This document shows, piece after piece, positions 1 through 7,221 of a DNA stretch of 64,000 nt. Made by a program: the position numbers and the translations under genes. The notes under the pieces were generated by a model that searched no databases, was not told the origin of the DNA, and worked only from the letters and a program-made list of their open reading frames with translations. Position 1 is the stretch's first letter. Each line of letters begins with the position of its first letter. This DNA is from Aeromonas finlandensis (GTDB lineage: Bacteria; Pseudomonadota; Gammaproteobacteria; Enterobacterales; Aeromonadaceae). Location: NCBI RefSeq assembly GCF_000764645.1, contig NZ_JRGK01000015.1, positions 1 to 64,000 on the forward strand, read 5' to 3'.

Positions 1-353
1 GGGATCAGGAGCAGCTGCGCAGCGCCGTCTCCAATCTGGTCTACAACGCCATCCACTACACCCCGGCGGGACGCAAGATCAGCGTGGAGTGGCGCAGGCA
101 GGGGGCGATGGCACTGTTTGCCGTCAGTGATGAGGGGGAGGGGATCGCACCCGAGCATCTGGCCCGACTGACCGAGCGTTTCTATCGGGTGGATCGAGCC
201 CGTTCGCGCCATACCGGTGGCTCGGGCTTGGGCCTTGCTATCGTCAAGCACGCCCTCAGTCATCATGACTGTCAGCTCGATATCGAGAGCCGGGTCGGCC
301 TTGGCAGTCGCTTCAGCTTTCTCATCCCAAACCGCATGGTGGTGATTAAATAG
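1..353 (+). CDS. phoR: Phosphate regulon sensor histidine kinase PhoR (C-terminal part)
   Basis: The reading frame is open from base 3 and the N-terminus lies outside the window. The visible part is the catalytic ATP-binding domain of a histidine kinase: an N-box ([11 protein letters not shown]), a G1 box (DEGEGI), an F-box-like FYRVDRAR and a G2 box ([14 protein letters not shown]). In the Pho system this kinase phosphorylates PhoB when phosphate is scarce. I call it PhoR rather than a generic kinase because of the motif wording and because a Pho-box promoter and pstS follow directly. A strong hairpin closes the gene. Confidence 0.85.
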   Translation, partial: DQEQLRSAVSNLVYNAIHYTPAGRKISVEWRRQGAMALFAVSDEGEGIAPEHLARLTERFYRVDRARSRHTGGSGLGLAIVKHALSHHDCQLDIESRVGLGSRFSFLIPNRMVVIK

Positions 354-383
354 TCTTTTATGGCAATGGGTTAGCTGCAACAA

Positions 384-410
384 GAGGGCCTCGGAACGGG
401 CCCTCTTTTC
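384..410 (+). terminator. Rho-independent terminator after phoR
   Basis: GAGGGCC and GGGCCCTC arms around a short loop are followed by TTTTC, 30 bases after the phoR stop. Confidence 0.8.
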
Positions 411-423
411 ATTGGTTCAAATC

Positions 424-486
424 TGTCGCCATGTCATTAAAGTGTCACATTAAATCCATAAATTTGTCACTGCCAGGTCAGATACT
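424..486 (+). promoter_or_regulatory. Pho-box promoter of pstS
   Basis: TGTCA units lie at 432-436, 443-447 and 465-469, with a related TGTCG at 424-428. The spacings of 11 and 22 bases fit the 11-bp period of PhoB half-sites. A GATACT hexamer at 481-486, 11 bases past the last unit, is a plausible -10 with the Pho box replacing the -35. Transcription would then start near 493 and give a leader of about 190 nt. PhoB control is inferred from the motif and from the adjacent phoR. Confidence 0.75.
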
Positions 487-506
487 GGCGCCGTCTTAAG
501 AACGGA

Positions 507-545
507 CCTTCTGTAACTTTGGAGAGTGAGTCGGAATGGAACTCA
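507..545 (+). repeat. pstS start-region repeat, copy 1
   Basis: The block CCTTCTGTAACTTTGGAGAG is followed 9 bases later by ATGGAACTC. It matches the block in front of pstS itself and a second copy at 610-651. The GGAGAG acts as a Shine-Dalgarno in each copy. Confidence 0.8.
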
Positions 546-586
546 CCGCTGACTCAGTCGAATTGACTACCGCAAGAGAGTGTTAA
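536..586 (+). CDS. Possible 16-residue leader peptide upstream of pstS
   Basis: An ATG placed behind GGAGAG opens a 16-codon frame (MELTADSVELTTAREC) that ends in TAA at 584-586. The start region is a copy of the pstS start region, so ribosome binding is plausible. Nothing shows that the peptide itself matters. It could equally be a by-product of a regulatory duplication. Confidence 0.4.
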   Translation: MELTADSVELTTAREC

Positions 587-609
587 TCGGCGCCATGTAT
601 TGGCAATAG

Positions 610-651
610 CCTTCTGTCACCTTGGAGAGAGGAGACAGAATGAAACTCAAG
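610..651 (+). repeat. pstS start-region repeat, copy 2
   Basis: CTTCTGTCACCTTGGAGAG is followed by ATGAAACTCAA. It differs from the pstS copy (659-694) at only a few positions, apart from a longer spacer between GGAGAG and ATG (10 versus 5 bases). Confidence 0.8.
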
Positions 652-687
652 GTAATCGCCTTTTGTAACTTTGGAGAGATTGGATGA
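640..687 (+). CDS. 15-residue leader peptide overlapping the pstS start
   Basis: The frame [15 protein letters not shown] starts at the ATG of repeat copy 2 and ends in TGA at 685-687. This overlaps the pstS ATG (684-686) in an ATGA arrangement. The leader reads straight through the pstS Shine-Dalgarno, so a ribosome translating it would pass over and terminate on the pstS start. This geometry is typical of translational coupling. Its first residues (MKLK) mirror the pstS MKLN, which suggests it arose by duplication of the pstS 5' end. Confidence 0.5.
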   Translation: MKLKVIAFCNFGEIG

Positions 688-1658
688 AACTCAACAAACT
701 GGCTGGTGTAATCGGATTTACCGCAGCGACTCTGTTTTCTGCCAGCACCCTGGCTTATGGCCTTGACAAGAATCTGCCGGATTACACCCCGACCAGCGGC
801 ATCTCGGGCAACCTGTCCTCTGTCGGCTCGGATACCCTGGCCAACATGATGACCCTGTGGGCCGAAGAATTTAAGCGCATGTACCCCAACGTCAATGTGC
901 AGATCCAGGCCGCCGGTTCTTCTACCGCGCCGACCGCCCTGACCGAAGGTGTTGCCCAGTTTGGCCCGATGAGCCGCGCCATGAAGGCCGGTGAAGAGGA
1001 ATCATTCGAGAAGCGTTACGGCTACAAGCCGACCGCCATCCGCGTCGCGGTCGATGCGCTGGCGGTGTTCGTCAACAAGGACAACCCCATCAAGGGGCTG
1101 ACCATGCCGCAGATCGACGCCATCTTCTCCAGCACCCTCAAGTGCGGCGAAGCCAAGGCCGCCACCAAGTGGTCTGATCTGGGTCTGGACGGCAACTGGT
1201 CCAGCAAGGATCTGCAACTGTTCGGTCGCAACTCGGTATCCGGTACCTACGGCTACTTCAAGGAGCACGCCCTGTGTAACGGCGACTTCAAGAGCGGCGT
1301 AAACGAGCAGCCGGGTTCTGCCTCCGTGGTGCAGTCTGTCTCTGCCTCCCTGAACGGCATCGGCTACTCCGGTATCGGTTATGTTACCTCCGGCGTGCGT
1401 GCTGTTCCGCTCTCCAAGGATGGCAAGACCTTTATCGAAGCCAATGCTGACAACGCCATCACTGGCAAGTATCCGCTCTCCCGCTTCCTCTACGTTTACG
1501 TGAACAAGCATCCGAACAAGCCGCTCTCCCCGATGGAGCAAGAGTTCGTCAAGATGATGCTCTCCAAAGCGGGCCAAAGCATCGTGGCCAAAGATGGCTA
1601 CGTGCCGGTGCCGGCCAAGGTGGTAGAGGCTGACCTGAAAAAGCTGGGTATCATGTAA
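684..1658 (+). CDS. pstS: Phosphate ABC transporter substrate-binding protein PstS
   Basis: This 324-residue protein has a Sec signal peptide ([18 protein letters not shown], cleavage probably after the alanines near residue 24). The rest is a periplasmic phosphate-binding fold of the PBP-like-2 type: [11 protein letters not shown] near residue 47, then [13 protein letters not shown] and FGPMSRAM, and a later [17 protein letters not shown] that would complete the phosphate pocket. It captures inorganic phosphate for the PstCAB importer. No pstC, pstA or pstB follows; it stands alone behind its Pho box and a terminator. The ATG at 684 has GGAGAG five bases upstream and overlaps the end of a leader frame. 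Confidence 0.93.
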   Translation: MKLNKLAGVIGFTAATLFSASTLAYGLDKNLPDYTPTSGISGNLSSVGSDTLANMMTLWAEEFKRMYPNVNVQIQAAGSSTAPTALTEGVAQFGPMSRAMKAGEEESFEKRYGYKPTAIRVAVDALAVFVNKDNPIKGLTMPQIDAIFSSTLKCGEAKAATKWSDLGLDGNWSSKDLQLFGRNSVSGTYGYFKEHALCNGDFKSGVNEQPGSASVVQSVSASLNGIGYSGIGYVTSGVRAVPLSKDGKTFIEANADNAITGKYPLSRFLYVYVNKHPNKPLSPMEQEFVKMMLSKAGQSIVAKDGYVPVPAKVVEADLKKLGIM

Positions 1659-1683
1659 CGGCTTGCAGTCAGCATAAGGTGTG

Positions 1684-1715
1684 AAAACGAGCCCCTGCGG
1701 GCTCGTTTTGTTTTG
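1684..1715 (+). terminator. Terminator after pstS
   Basis: Perfect 11-bp stem AAAACGAGCCC/GGGCTCGTTTT with a 4-base loop, followed by a T-rich stretch. Confidence 0.85.
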
Positions 1716-1837
1716 GGTGGCTGTCAGTTCTGTTAATCGCGCTGGATGGATATTTTTCCGCCAGCCGGAGCTGGCTCCCTTGCGTAGCGGTGCGGCATTT
1801 CCGAGAATAGGGCAACGTTATGGCAAAGGATCCCTTC

Positions 1838-2644
1838 ATGATTGCGTCCCTCACCAAGTTTGGCCTGGTAGCCCTCTGTAGTTCCCTGTTGGTCGCCTGT
1901 GCCCAGTCGCCGACTGGCCGCAGCCAGATGCTGCTCTACTCCCCCCAGCAGATGAGTCAGCTGGGTGCCGACTCCTTCGAGCAGATGAAGAAGCAGGAGA
2001 AGGTGAGCAAGGATGCCAAACTCAACGCCTATGTCTCCTGTGTTGCCAAGGCGGTGACCGCCCAGGTGCCAGCCAGCTATGGCATCACCAGTTGGGAAGT
2101 GGTGGTGTTTGACTCCAAGCAGGTCAACGCTTTCGCCCTGCCCGGTGGCAAGATTGGGGTCTACAGCGGCCTGCTCAAGGTGGCCAAGAATCAGGATCAG
2201 CTGGCCACCGTCATCGGCCACGAGCTGACTCACGTGCTGGCCCAACACTCCAACGAGCGGCTCTCGCGCAGCCAGTTGGCCGGTATCGGTCTGGCGGCAG
2301 CCGACATCGCCATGGGCACCAGCGAGTATCGCGGCGCCACCATGGCTGCACTGGGCTTGGGGATGGAAGTGGGGGTCATGCTCCCTTATGGCCGTTCTCA
2401 GGAGAGCGAAGCGGATCGGCTGGGGCTGGAGCTGATGGCCCGCGCCGGTTTCAATCCGGCGGAAGCCATTCCCCTGTGGCAGAACATGAGTGCCGCTGCC
2501 GGTGGCAAAGCCCCGCCCCAGTTGCTCTCCACCCACCCGAGCAACGAGAACCGGATCGCCGAGTTGCAGGCACAGCAAGCTGACGTGTTGCCGCTCTATC
2601 AACAGGCTCGCGCATCGGGTCTGGAGCCCCAATGCAAGGCATAA
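1838..2644 (+). CDS. M48-family metalloprotease lipoprotein
   Basis: This 268-residue protein has a lipoprotein signal ending in the lipobox LLVAC. The M48 protease domain contains the zinc motif HELTH (within ATVIGHELTHVLAQH) and the third ligand in ESEADRLGLELM. It resembles periplasmic quality-control peptidases of the LoiP/YcaL type, acting at the inner face of the outer membrane. I chose the ATG at 1838 because AAAGGA lies just upstream and it gives a normal signal peptide; an upstream ATG at 1820 would add six residues. The gene overlaps the next by 13 bases, so the two are probably co-transcribed. Confidence 0.85.
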   Translation: MIASLTKFGLVALCSSLLVACAQSPTGRSQMLLYSPQQMSQLGADSFEQMKKQEKVSKDAKLNAYVSCVAKAVTAQVPASYGITSWEVVVFDSKQVNAFALPGGKIGVYSGLLKVAKNQDQLATVIGHELTHVLAQHSNERLSRSQLAGIGLAAADIAMGTSEYRGATMAALGLGMEVGVMLPYGRSQESEADRLGLELMARAGFNPAEAIPLWQNMSAAAGGKAPPQLLSTHPSNENRIAELQAQQADVLPLYQQARASGLEPQCKA

Positions 2645-3138
2645 GCCTGCGCATGGCGCGTAGCGACGATGCCGCCGCCATGACGGTGATGCAGCGGGCC
2701 AGCTGGCTCGCTGCCTATGGTCAGGTGCTGGGACCGGATCTGCTGGAGCAGCTTGATGTGACCGCCCACCTGCAGATCTGGCAAAGCCGTCTGGCCGAGC
2801 CGGGCCCAAGGCCCATGCTGCTCTGTCTCGATGAGGTGGTGATCGGCCTGCTCTACTGGCAACCACTGCAGGAAGAGGGGCAGAGCTGCGCCCTGATCCG
2901 CGCCTTTTACCTCCATCCCGATCACTGGCGGCAAGGCTATGGCAAGCGGCTGTGGCAGGCGGTGGCGATGCAGATGCGCCGCGCCGGTTGCAGTTGCGTC
3001 AAATTGTGGCTGCTCGATGGCAACCACATTGGCGAGGGTTTCTACCTGCGCCGTGGCTTTAGTTTCGATGGTCAGGAGCGCACCCTGCTAAGCCTCGGGC
3101 AGCCCTGCCTGCAGCGACAAATGAGTCGTTTGCTCTGA
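2632..3138 (+). CDS. GNAT-family N-acetyltransferase
   Basis: This 168-residue protein has the GNAT layout: an N-terminal strand-helix unit (SLRMARSDDAAAM), a central IRAFYLHPDHWRQGYGKRLWQ segment carrying the acetyl-CoA pyrophosphate loop (RQGYGK), and a C-terminal ...YLRRGFSFDGQ motif. It would transfer an acetyl group to an amine, but the substrate cannot be read from sequence. Its start lies inside the end of the M48 protease gene, which implies translational coupling. Confidence 0.8.
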   Translation: MQGISLRMARSDDAAAMTVMQRASWLAAYGQVLGPDLLEQLDVTAHLQIWQSRLAEPGPRPMLLCLDEVVIGLLYWQPLQEEGQSCALIRAFYLHPDHWRQGYGKRLWQAVAMQMRRAGCSCVKLWLLDGNHIGEGFYLRRGFSFDGQERTLLSLGQPCLQRQMSRLL

Positions 3139-3245
3139 TCACTCTCCTGTTTTTCGCCCCCGGTCACTTTATTTTTTTTGCGAATTAATACAATGTCCCC
3201 CCAGAACAGAGTTGGATAAACACGGGCTGACAAGGGAGTGCGGAC

Positions 3246-4148
3246 ATGTATTACGGCTTTGATATCGGTGGAACCAAGATTGCCTTCGCGGTCTATGACG
3301 GTGCATTGAACCTCTGCCATGAGGAGCGCATGAGCACCCCGGGCAATGATTACGAAGGGTTGCAGCAGCTGATCCGCACCCGGGTCGAGCAGGCGGATGC
3401 CCGCTTCGGCGCGCGGGGTTCGGTCGGCATCGGTTTCCCCGGCGTCATCAACAGCCACGATCACAGCATAGTGGCGGCCAACCTGCCCTCCATCAATGGT
3501 CGTCATCTGGGCGCCGATCTGGCCGAGCTGCTGGAACGGCCGGTCAAGGTGGATAACGATGCCAACTGCTTCCTCTGGTCCGAAGTGCATCAGGGGGCGG
3601 CCGACGGCGCAGGCAGTGCGCTCGGTGTCACCATCGGCACCGGTATCGGCGGCGCCGTCTATCTGGCGGGCAAGCTGATCCAGGGCCGTAACTGGCTGGC
3701 TGGCGAAATCGGTCACTACCCCTTGCCCGCGACCATGCTGATGAAGTACCCCGAGTTGCCCCGTCCCCGTTGCGGCTGCGGCCGTCTGGTCTGTTTTGAA
3801 ACCTATGCATCCGGCACCGGTCTGGAGCGTCTCTATCACCATTTCCATGGCCAGCGCGCCACGGGTCACCAGATTGTGGGACGCTTCGAGGCCCATGAAC
3901 CCCATGCGGTCGAGACGGTCGACTGCTGGCTGGAGATCATGGCCGCCGGGCTTGCCACCGCCATTTCGGTGATTGATCCCGAGGTGGTGGTGCTGGGGGG
4001 CGGTCTGAGTGAATTGCCCGCCCTCTACGAACAGTTGCCGCTGCGCCTGCCCGGTCACTTGCTGCCCGGGGTCGCCCTGCCCGAGATCCGCCAGGCCCGC
4101 TTCGGCGGCGCCGGTGGTGTGCGCGGTGCAGCCTTGCTCAATCTATGA
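3246..4148 (+). CDS. nagK: N-acetyl-D-glucosamine kinase (ROK family)
   Basis: NagK phosphorylates N-acetylglucosamine recovered from cell-wall or chitin breakdown to GlcNAc-6-phosphate. The 300-residue protein begins with the ATP-binding DIGGTK at residues 6-11. It has the catalytic-Asp region VDNDANCF, the glycine-rich IGTGIGGAVYLAG loop, and the ROK zinc site made by GEIGHYPL and CGCGRLVCFE. Length and wording match NagK. An AT-rich stretch with TTATTTTTTTTGCGAATTAATA at about 3169-3190 could hold a NagC-like operator, but only half of the consensus is evident. A short hairpin separates it from cutC. Confidence 0.92.
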   Translation: MYYGFDIGGTKIAFAVYDGALNLCHEERMSTPGNDYEGLQQLIRTRVEQADARFGARGSVGIGFPGVINSHDHSIVAANLPSINGRHLGADLAELLERPVKVDNDANCFLWSEVHQGAADGAGSALGVTIGTGIGGAVYLAGKLIQGRNWLAGEIGHYPLPATMLMKYPELPRPRCGCGRLVCFETYASGTGLERLYHHFHGQRATGHQIVGRFEAHEPHAVETVDCWLEIMAAGLATAISVIDPEVVVLGGGLSELPALYEQLPLRLPGHLLPGVALPEIRQARFGGAGGVRGAALLNL

Positions 4149-4170
4149 GATCAGATGTGGGGTCTGATCT
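4148..4170 (+). repeat. Hairpin in the nagK-cutC junction
   Basis: AGATCAGA at 4148-4155 pairs perfectly with TCTGATCT at 4163-4170 around a 7-base loop. It begins at the nagK stop codon and ends 10 bases before the cutC Shine-Dalgarno. There is no T-run, so it is not a simple terminator; it may stabilise the message or tune cutC translation. Confidence 0.5.
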
Positions 4171-4189
4171 CCCCGAAAAAGGAGTCCTC

Positions 4190-4915
4190 ATGACCCGTCT
4201 TGAAATCTGTATCGACAACCTGGAATCCCTGTTTACCGCCCAGCAATCCGGGGCGGATCGCATCGAGCTCTGCTCTGCGCTGGGTCTGGGTGGCCTGACC
4301 CCCTCCTACGGCTTTATGCAACTGGCTGCCCGCCACGCTACCGTGCCGGTGTACGCCATGATCCGCCCGCGCGCCGGGGATTTTTGCTTCAACGACGGCG
4401 AGTTCGAAATGATGCTGCTGGATATCGCGGCCGCGCGCGCTGCTGGCCTGCAAGGGGTGGTGGTCGGTTTGCTGGATGAGGAGGGGCGGGTACCAGCCGC
4501 CAAACTCCAACAGCTGGTGGATGCCGCTGGTCCGTTGGGTGTCACCTTCCATCGTGCCATCGACCTCTCCTCCGACTGGCGCCTCGATCTGGAAACCATT
4601 GTCGCTGCCGGTTGCGAGCGCATTCTCAGCTCTGGCCATGCGCCGACCGCGCTGGCGGGGCTCGAGACCCTGCAAGCGATGCAGCAGGCGCTGGCGGGTC
4701 GTGCCAGTCTGATGCCGGGGGCCGGGGTCAATGCCGACAACGTGCGTACCATCATCGAGTTCACCGGAGTGAGCGAAGTGCATATGTCCGGCATGGGTTG
4801 GCGCGGTGGCATGGTGCCGCACGGAGTGAACATGGGCACCTCGGATGACGGCCGGGTCAATATCACCGACGGCGCCAAGGTGGCGGCGGTGAGAGCCTTG
4901 CTGGATCGCGGTTAA
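4190..4915 (+). CDS. cutC: CutC family protein (copper homeostasis)
   Basis: This is a TIM-barrel protein of 241 residues with the CutC signatures EICIDNLESLFTAQQSGADRIELC near the N-terminus, YAMIRPRAGDF, VTFHRAIDLS, ILSSGHAPTALAG and MPGAGVNADN. Its link to copper tolerance comes from E. coli genetics; the biochemical role of the family is not settled. I chose the ATG at 4190 because AAAAAGGAG sits just upstream; a longer frame starting inside the nagK stop region has no comparable site. It probably forms a two-gene operon with nagK. Confidence 0.9.
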   Translation: MTRLEICIDNLESLFTAQQSGADRIELCSALGLGGLTPSYGFMQLAARHATVPVYAMIRPRAGDFCFNDGEFEMMLLDIAAARAAGLQGVVVGLLDEEGRVPAAKLQQLVDAAGPLGVTFHRAIDLSSDWRLDLETIVAAGCERILSSGHAPTALAGLETLQAMQQALAGRASLMPGAGVNADNVRTIIEFTGVSEVHMSGMGWRGGMVPHGVNMGTSDDGRVNITDGAKVAAVRALLDRG

Positions 4916-5065
4916 GCCGATCGCCGCCGTTGGGCGGCGTTCATCCGCTTCTTGTGTGAAGTTCCTCCCACTGACGGGGAAATCAGGGGCGGCCCCGGCA
5001 GCACCCCGACTAAAAGTCTGATATTATCCCGCCTCTTTACTACATGGATCTGGAGCAACATCTCA

Positions 5066-5677
5066 ATGTCCCAATACGACTCTATCGAACAGAAGGCCAG
5101 CTATGGCATCGGCCGCAACATGGGTGATCAGCTGGCGCAGCAAGCCTTCGCCGGTCTGGATATCCCGGCCCTGCAACAAGGTCTGGCAGATGCCCTGAAT
5201 GGTCTGGAGTTCGCGGTCAGCCGTGACGATATCAATGATGCCTTCCAGGTGATCACTGCACGCATGCAAGAAGAGCAGGAAGCCGTTGCCAAGGCCGCCG
5301 CTGCTGACGGCGAAGCCTTCCTGGCTGACAACGCCAAGCGCGCTGAAGTGAACGTGACCGACTCCGGTCTGCAGTACGAAGTGCTGGTAGAAGGCAACGG
5401 TGCCGTTCCGGTAGCCGGTCAGTCCGTTCGCGTGCACTACCACGGTACCTTCACCCACGGTGGCGTATTCGACAGCTCCGTCGCCCGCGGCCAGCCGGCT
5501 GAATTCCCGGTGACCGGCGTGATCGCTGGCTGGGTTGAAGCGCTGCAGCTGATGCCGGTTGGTTCCAAGTGGAAGCTCTACATCCCCCACGACCTGGCCT
5601 ACGGTGCCCGTGGTGCCGGTTCCATCCCGCCCTACTCTGCACTGGTATTTGAAGTCGAGCTGCTGGACATCCTGTGA
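5066..5677 (+). CDS. fklB: FKBP-type peptidyl-prolyl cis-trans isomerase FklB
   Basis: A 203-residue isomerase. Residues 1-90 form the helical dimerisation domain (ASYGIGRNMGDQL, ALNGLEF). Residues about 100-203 form the FKBP domain, with VRVHYHGTFTHGGVFDSS, VIAGWVEALQLMPVGSKWKLYIP and LAYGARGAGSIPPYSALVFEVELL. It lacks a signal peptide, which fits cytoplasmic FklB rather than periplasmic FkpA. The start at 5066 has GGAG upstream and matches the family N-terminus (MSQYDSIEQKASYGIG); a longer frame from 4952 would add non-homologous residues. Confidence 0.92.
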   Translation: MSQYDSIEQKASYGIGRNMGDQLAQQAFAGLDIPALQQGLADALNGLEFAVSRDDINDAFQVITARMQEEQEAVAKAAAADGEAFLADNAKRAEVNVTDSGLQYEVLVEGNGAVPVAGQSVRVHYHGTFTHGGVFDSSVARGQPAEFPVTGVIAGWVEALQLMPVGSKWKLYIPHDLAYGARGAGSIPPYSALVFEVELLDIL

Positions 5678-5693
5678 TCCTGCTGGCTTGATG

Positions 5694-5726
5694 CAAACGG
5701 CGACCCTCGGGTCGCCGTTTGTTTTT
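5694..5726 (+). terminator. Terminator after fklB
   Basis: CAAACGGCGACCC/GGGTCGCCGTTTG stem followed by TTTTT. Confidence 0.85.
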
Positions 5727-5865
5727 GGGGCTTGGTGATAGACAGCATTTGTCGCAACCAGCGGGCTGGAGAGCAGAAAATGGCGGCTCTTTTGCGCCAT
5801 TGACTGGTTTTTTCAGAAACGGGAACAGGCATACTGCGACTCATTCGACAGGAAAGGAGAACCCG

Positions 5866-6180
5866 ATGAGCAAGAAGATGAAGAAGGTAGCGGGGCTGGC
5901 CCTGTTGCTGTTGAGCATTCCGGCCAGTGCCGATGCCATGCGCTGCAAGAACGCCCTGATCACCGAGGGAGACACCACCGCCGAGATGCTGCTCAAGTGC
6001 GGTGAGCCGATGTTGCGCGAAGAGCTCAACCGCAACGAGGAGAACCAGTTTGGCAACATGGTGCAGGTCAAATATGGCGAACGCTGGACCTACAACTTCG
6101 GCAAGAACGAGTTCATGCGCTTCGTGACGGTGCGCAACGGCATCATTACCGACATCGAAAACGGCCCGCGCGGCGAGTAG
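5866..6180 (+). CDS. Small exported DUF2845-like protein
   Basis: This 104-residue protein has a signal peptide (MSKKMKKVAGLALLLLSIPASADA). The mature domain contains two cysteines, in MRCKNALI and LLKCGEP, with a repeated G-D/E turn pattern (ITEGDTTAEMLLKCGEP, YNFGKNEFMRFVTVRNGII) as in DUF2845 proteins. The function is unknown and a periplasmic location is inferred. The start at 5866 has GGAAAGGAGA upstream. Confidence 0.75.
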   Translation: MSKKMKKVAGLALLLLSIPASADAMRCKNALITEGDTTAEMLLKCGEPMLREELNRNEENQFGNMVQVKYGERWTYNFGKNEFMRFVTVRNGIITDIENGPRGE

Positions 6181-6232
6181 CCGGCGGGCAAAGCATGGAT
6201 ACACCACAGACAGTAGGGCAAGACCCTTTGAC

Positions 6233-6451
6233 TCACATGTCCGGCAAAGGCGCGCTGTGACGAAGCTGGCTGACGGCTTGATTGATCTGGCGAGCCAGTC
6301 TTAGCCGCTGGCGGCAGGTCAGGCCATGGAGGCTGATCCTGCCCGCGTTGAATTCAAATGTCCCCAGCGACTCGATGGCAAAATAGCCTCGGTGAAAGCT
6401 CTTGATGTAGCGAGCGATCTGCCGTGGGGATAACTGCTTGAACATCTTCAT
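6233..6451 (-). CDS. Small conserved basic protein of unknown function
   Basis: A 72-residue frame beginning MKMFKQLSPRQIARYIKSFH, rich in Arg, Lys and His. AGGA lies 8-9 bases before its ATG at 6451. It has no signal peptide and no membrane segment. I believe short proteins with the same LSPRQ-ARY-KSFHRG opening occur in other Aeromonas and Vibrio relatives, but I recognise no named family. It sits convergently between the DUF2845 gene and a Nudix gene, in a stretch otherwise without genes. Confidence 0.6.
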   Translation of the reverse strand: MKMFKQLSPRQIARYIKSFHRGYFAIESLGTFEFNAGRISLHGLTCRQRLRLARQINQAVSQLRHSAPLPDM

Positions 6452-6592
6452 CACAAGGTTCCTGATTGCCTGGACAGGGCACACTATGGTGTCGGTCGAT
6501 GACACTGAGATGACGGTTTGTAAAGATTTGCATGAATCCTTATTTTGCTGATGGGCTCGGCAAATTGACGGCGTCATCGAAAAAGTTGTGCC

Positions 6593-7138
6593 ATGGCAAA
6601 CCACCGCACCGATATACTGCGGGCAGTCGAATGGAACGAACGAAAGGGCCTGCGCGTGGAATGGGTTGATGTGGTGGACGGGAATAACCGGGTGATTGGC
6701 GTGGCCGAGCGAGCCAAGGTGCGGCGGGAGAATCTCTGCCATCGTGCCAGCTATATTCTGGTGCTCGACGACGCGGATCGGATCCTGGTGCAGCGGCGCA
6801 CCCTCAGCAAGGATTTCTGCCCCGGCATGCTGGATGCCTGCGCCGGTGGCGTGGTCACGACCGGTGAGGAGATGGAGCTCTCCGCCCGGCGCGAGCTGGC
6901 CGAAGAGCTGGGTATCGCGGATGTGCCTTTGCAAGGATTTGGTAGCTTCTATGCCGAAGGGGAGGGCTACCGGGTCTGGGGTGGCCTCTTCAGTTGCCGC
7001 TATCAGGGGCCGTTGCAGCTGCAGGCCGAAGAGGTGAGCGCGGTGCACTGGATGAGCCTGGCCGAAATTGCCGAGCGCGCCAGCGAGTTTACCCCTGACT
7101 CCCTGCTCGCCATCGCCACCTGGCAGGCGAGGCGCTGA
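6593..7138 (+). CDS. yfcD: Nudix hydrolase of the YfcD type
   Basis: A Nudix pyrophosphohydrolase with the box GVVTTGEEMELSARRELAEEL at about residues 87-108, preceded by the YfcD-like RASYILVLDDADRILVQRRTLSKDF and followed by CRVWG-like YRVWGGLFS and EFTPDSLLAIATW. The natural substrate is not established. The start is uncertain: the ATG at 6593 gives 181 residues but has a weak ribosome site. A GTG at 6656 lies behind GAAAGGG and gives a protein starting at the conserved EWVDVVDG, close to E. coli YfcD. Confidence 0.85.
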   Translation: MANHRTDILRAVEWNERKGLRVEWVDVVDGNNRVIGVAERAKVRRENLCHRASYILVLDDADRILVQRRTLSKDFCPGMLDACAGGVVTTGEEMELSARRELAEELGIADVPLQGFGSFYAEGEGYRVWGGLFSCRYQGPLQLQAEEVSAVHWMSLAEIAERASEFTPDSLLAIATWQARR

Positions 7139-7168
7139 CAAGCGTCAGACATTCTCCTCGCCAGAGAC

Positions 7169-7198
7169 AAGACGGGCAGCCTGATGGCTGCCCGTTTG
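7169..7198. terminator. Bidirectional terminator between the Nudix and PaaK-like genes
   Basis: ACGGGCAGCC/GGCTGCCCGT with a TGAT loop. It lies between the convergent genes ending at 7138 and 7222. Confidence 0.75.
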
Positions 7199-7221
7199 CA
7201 TTTGTGCATCTGTTTTAGTTG

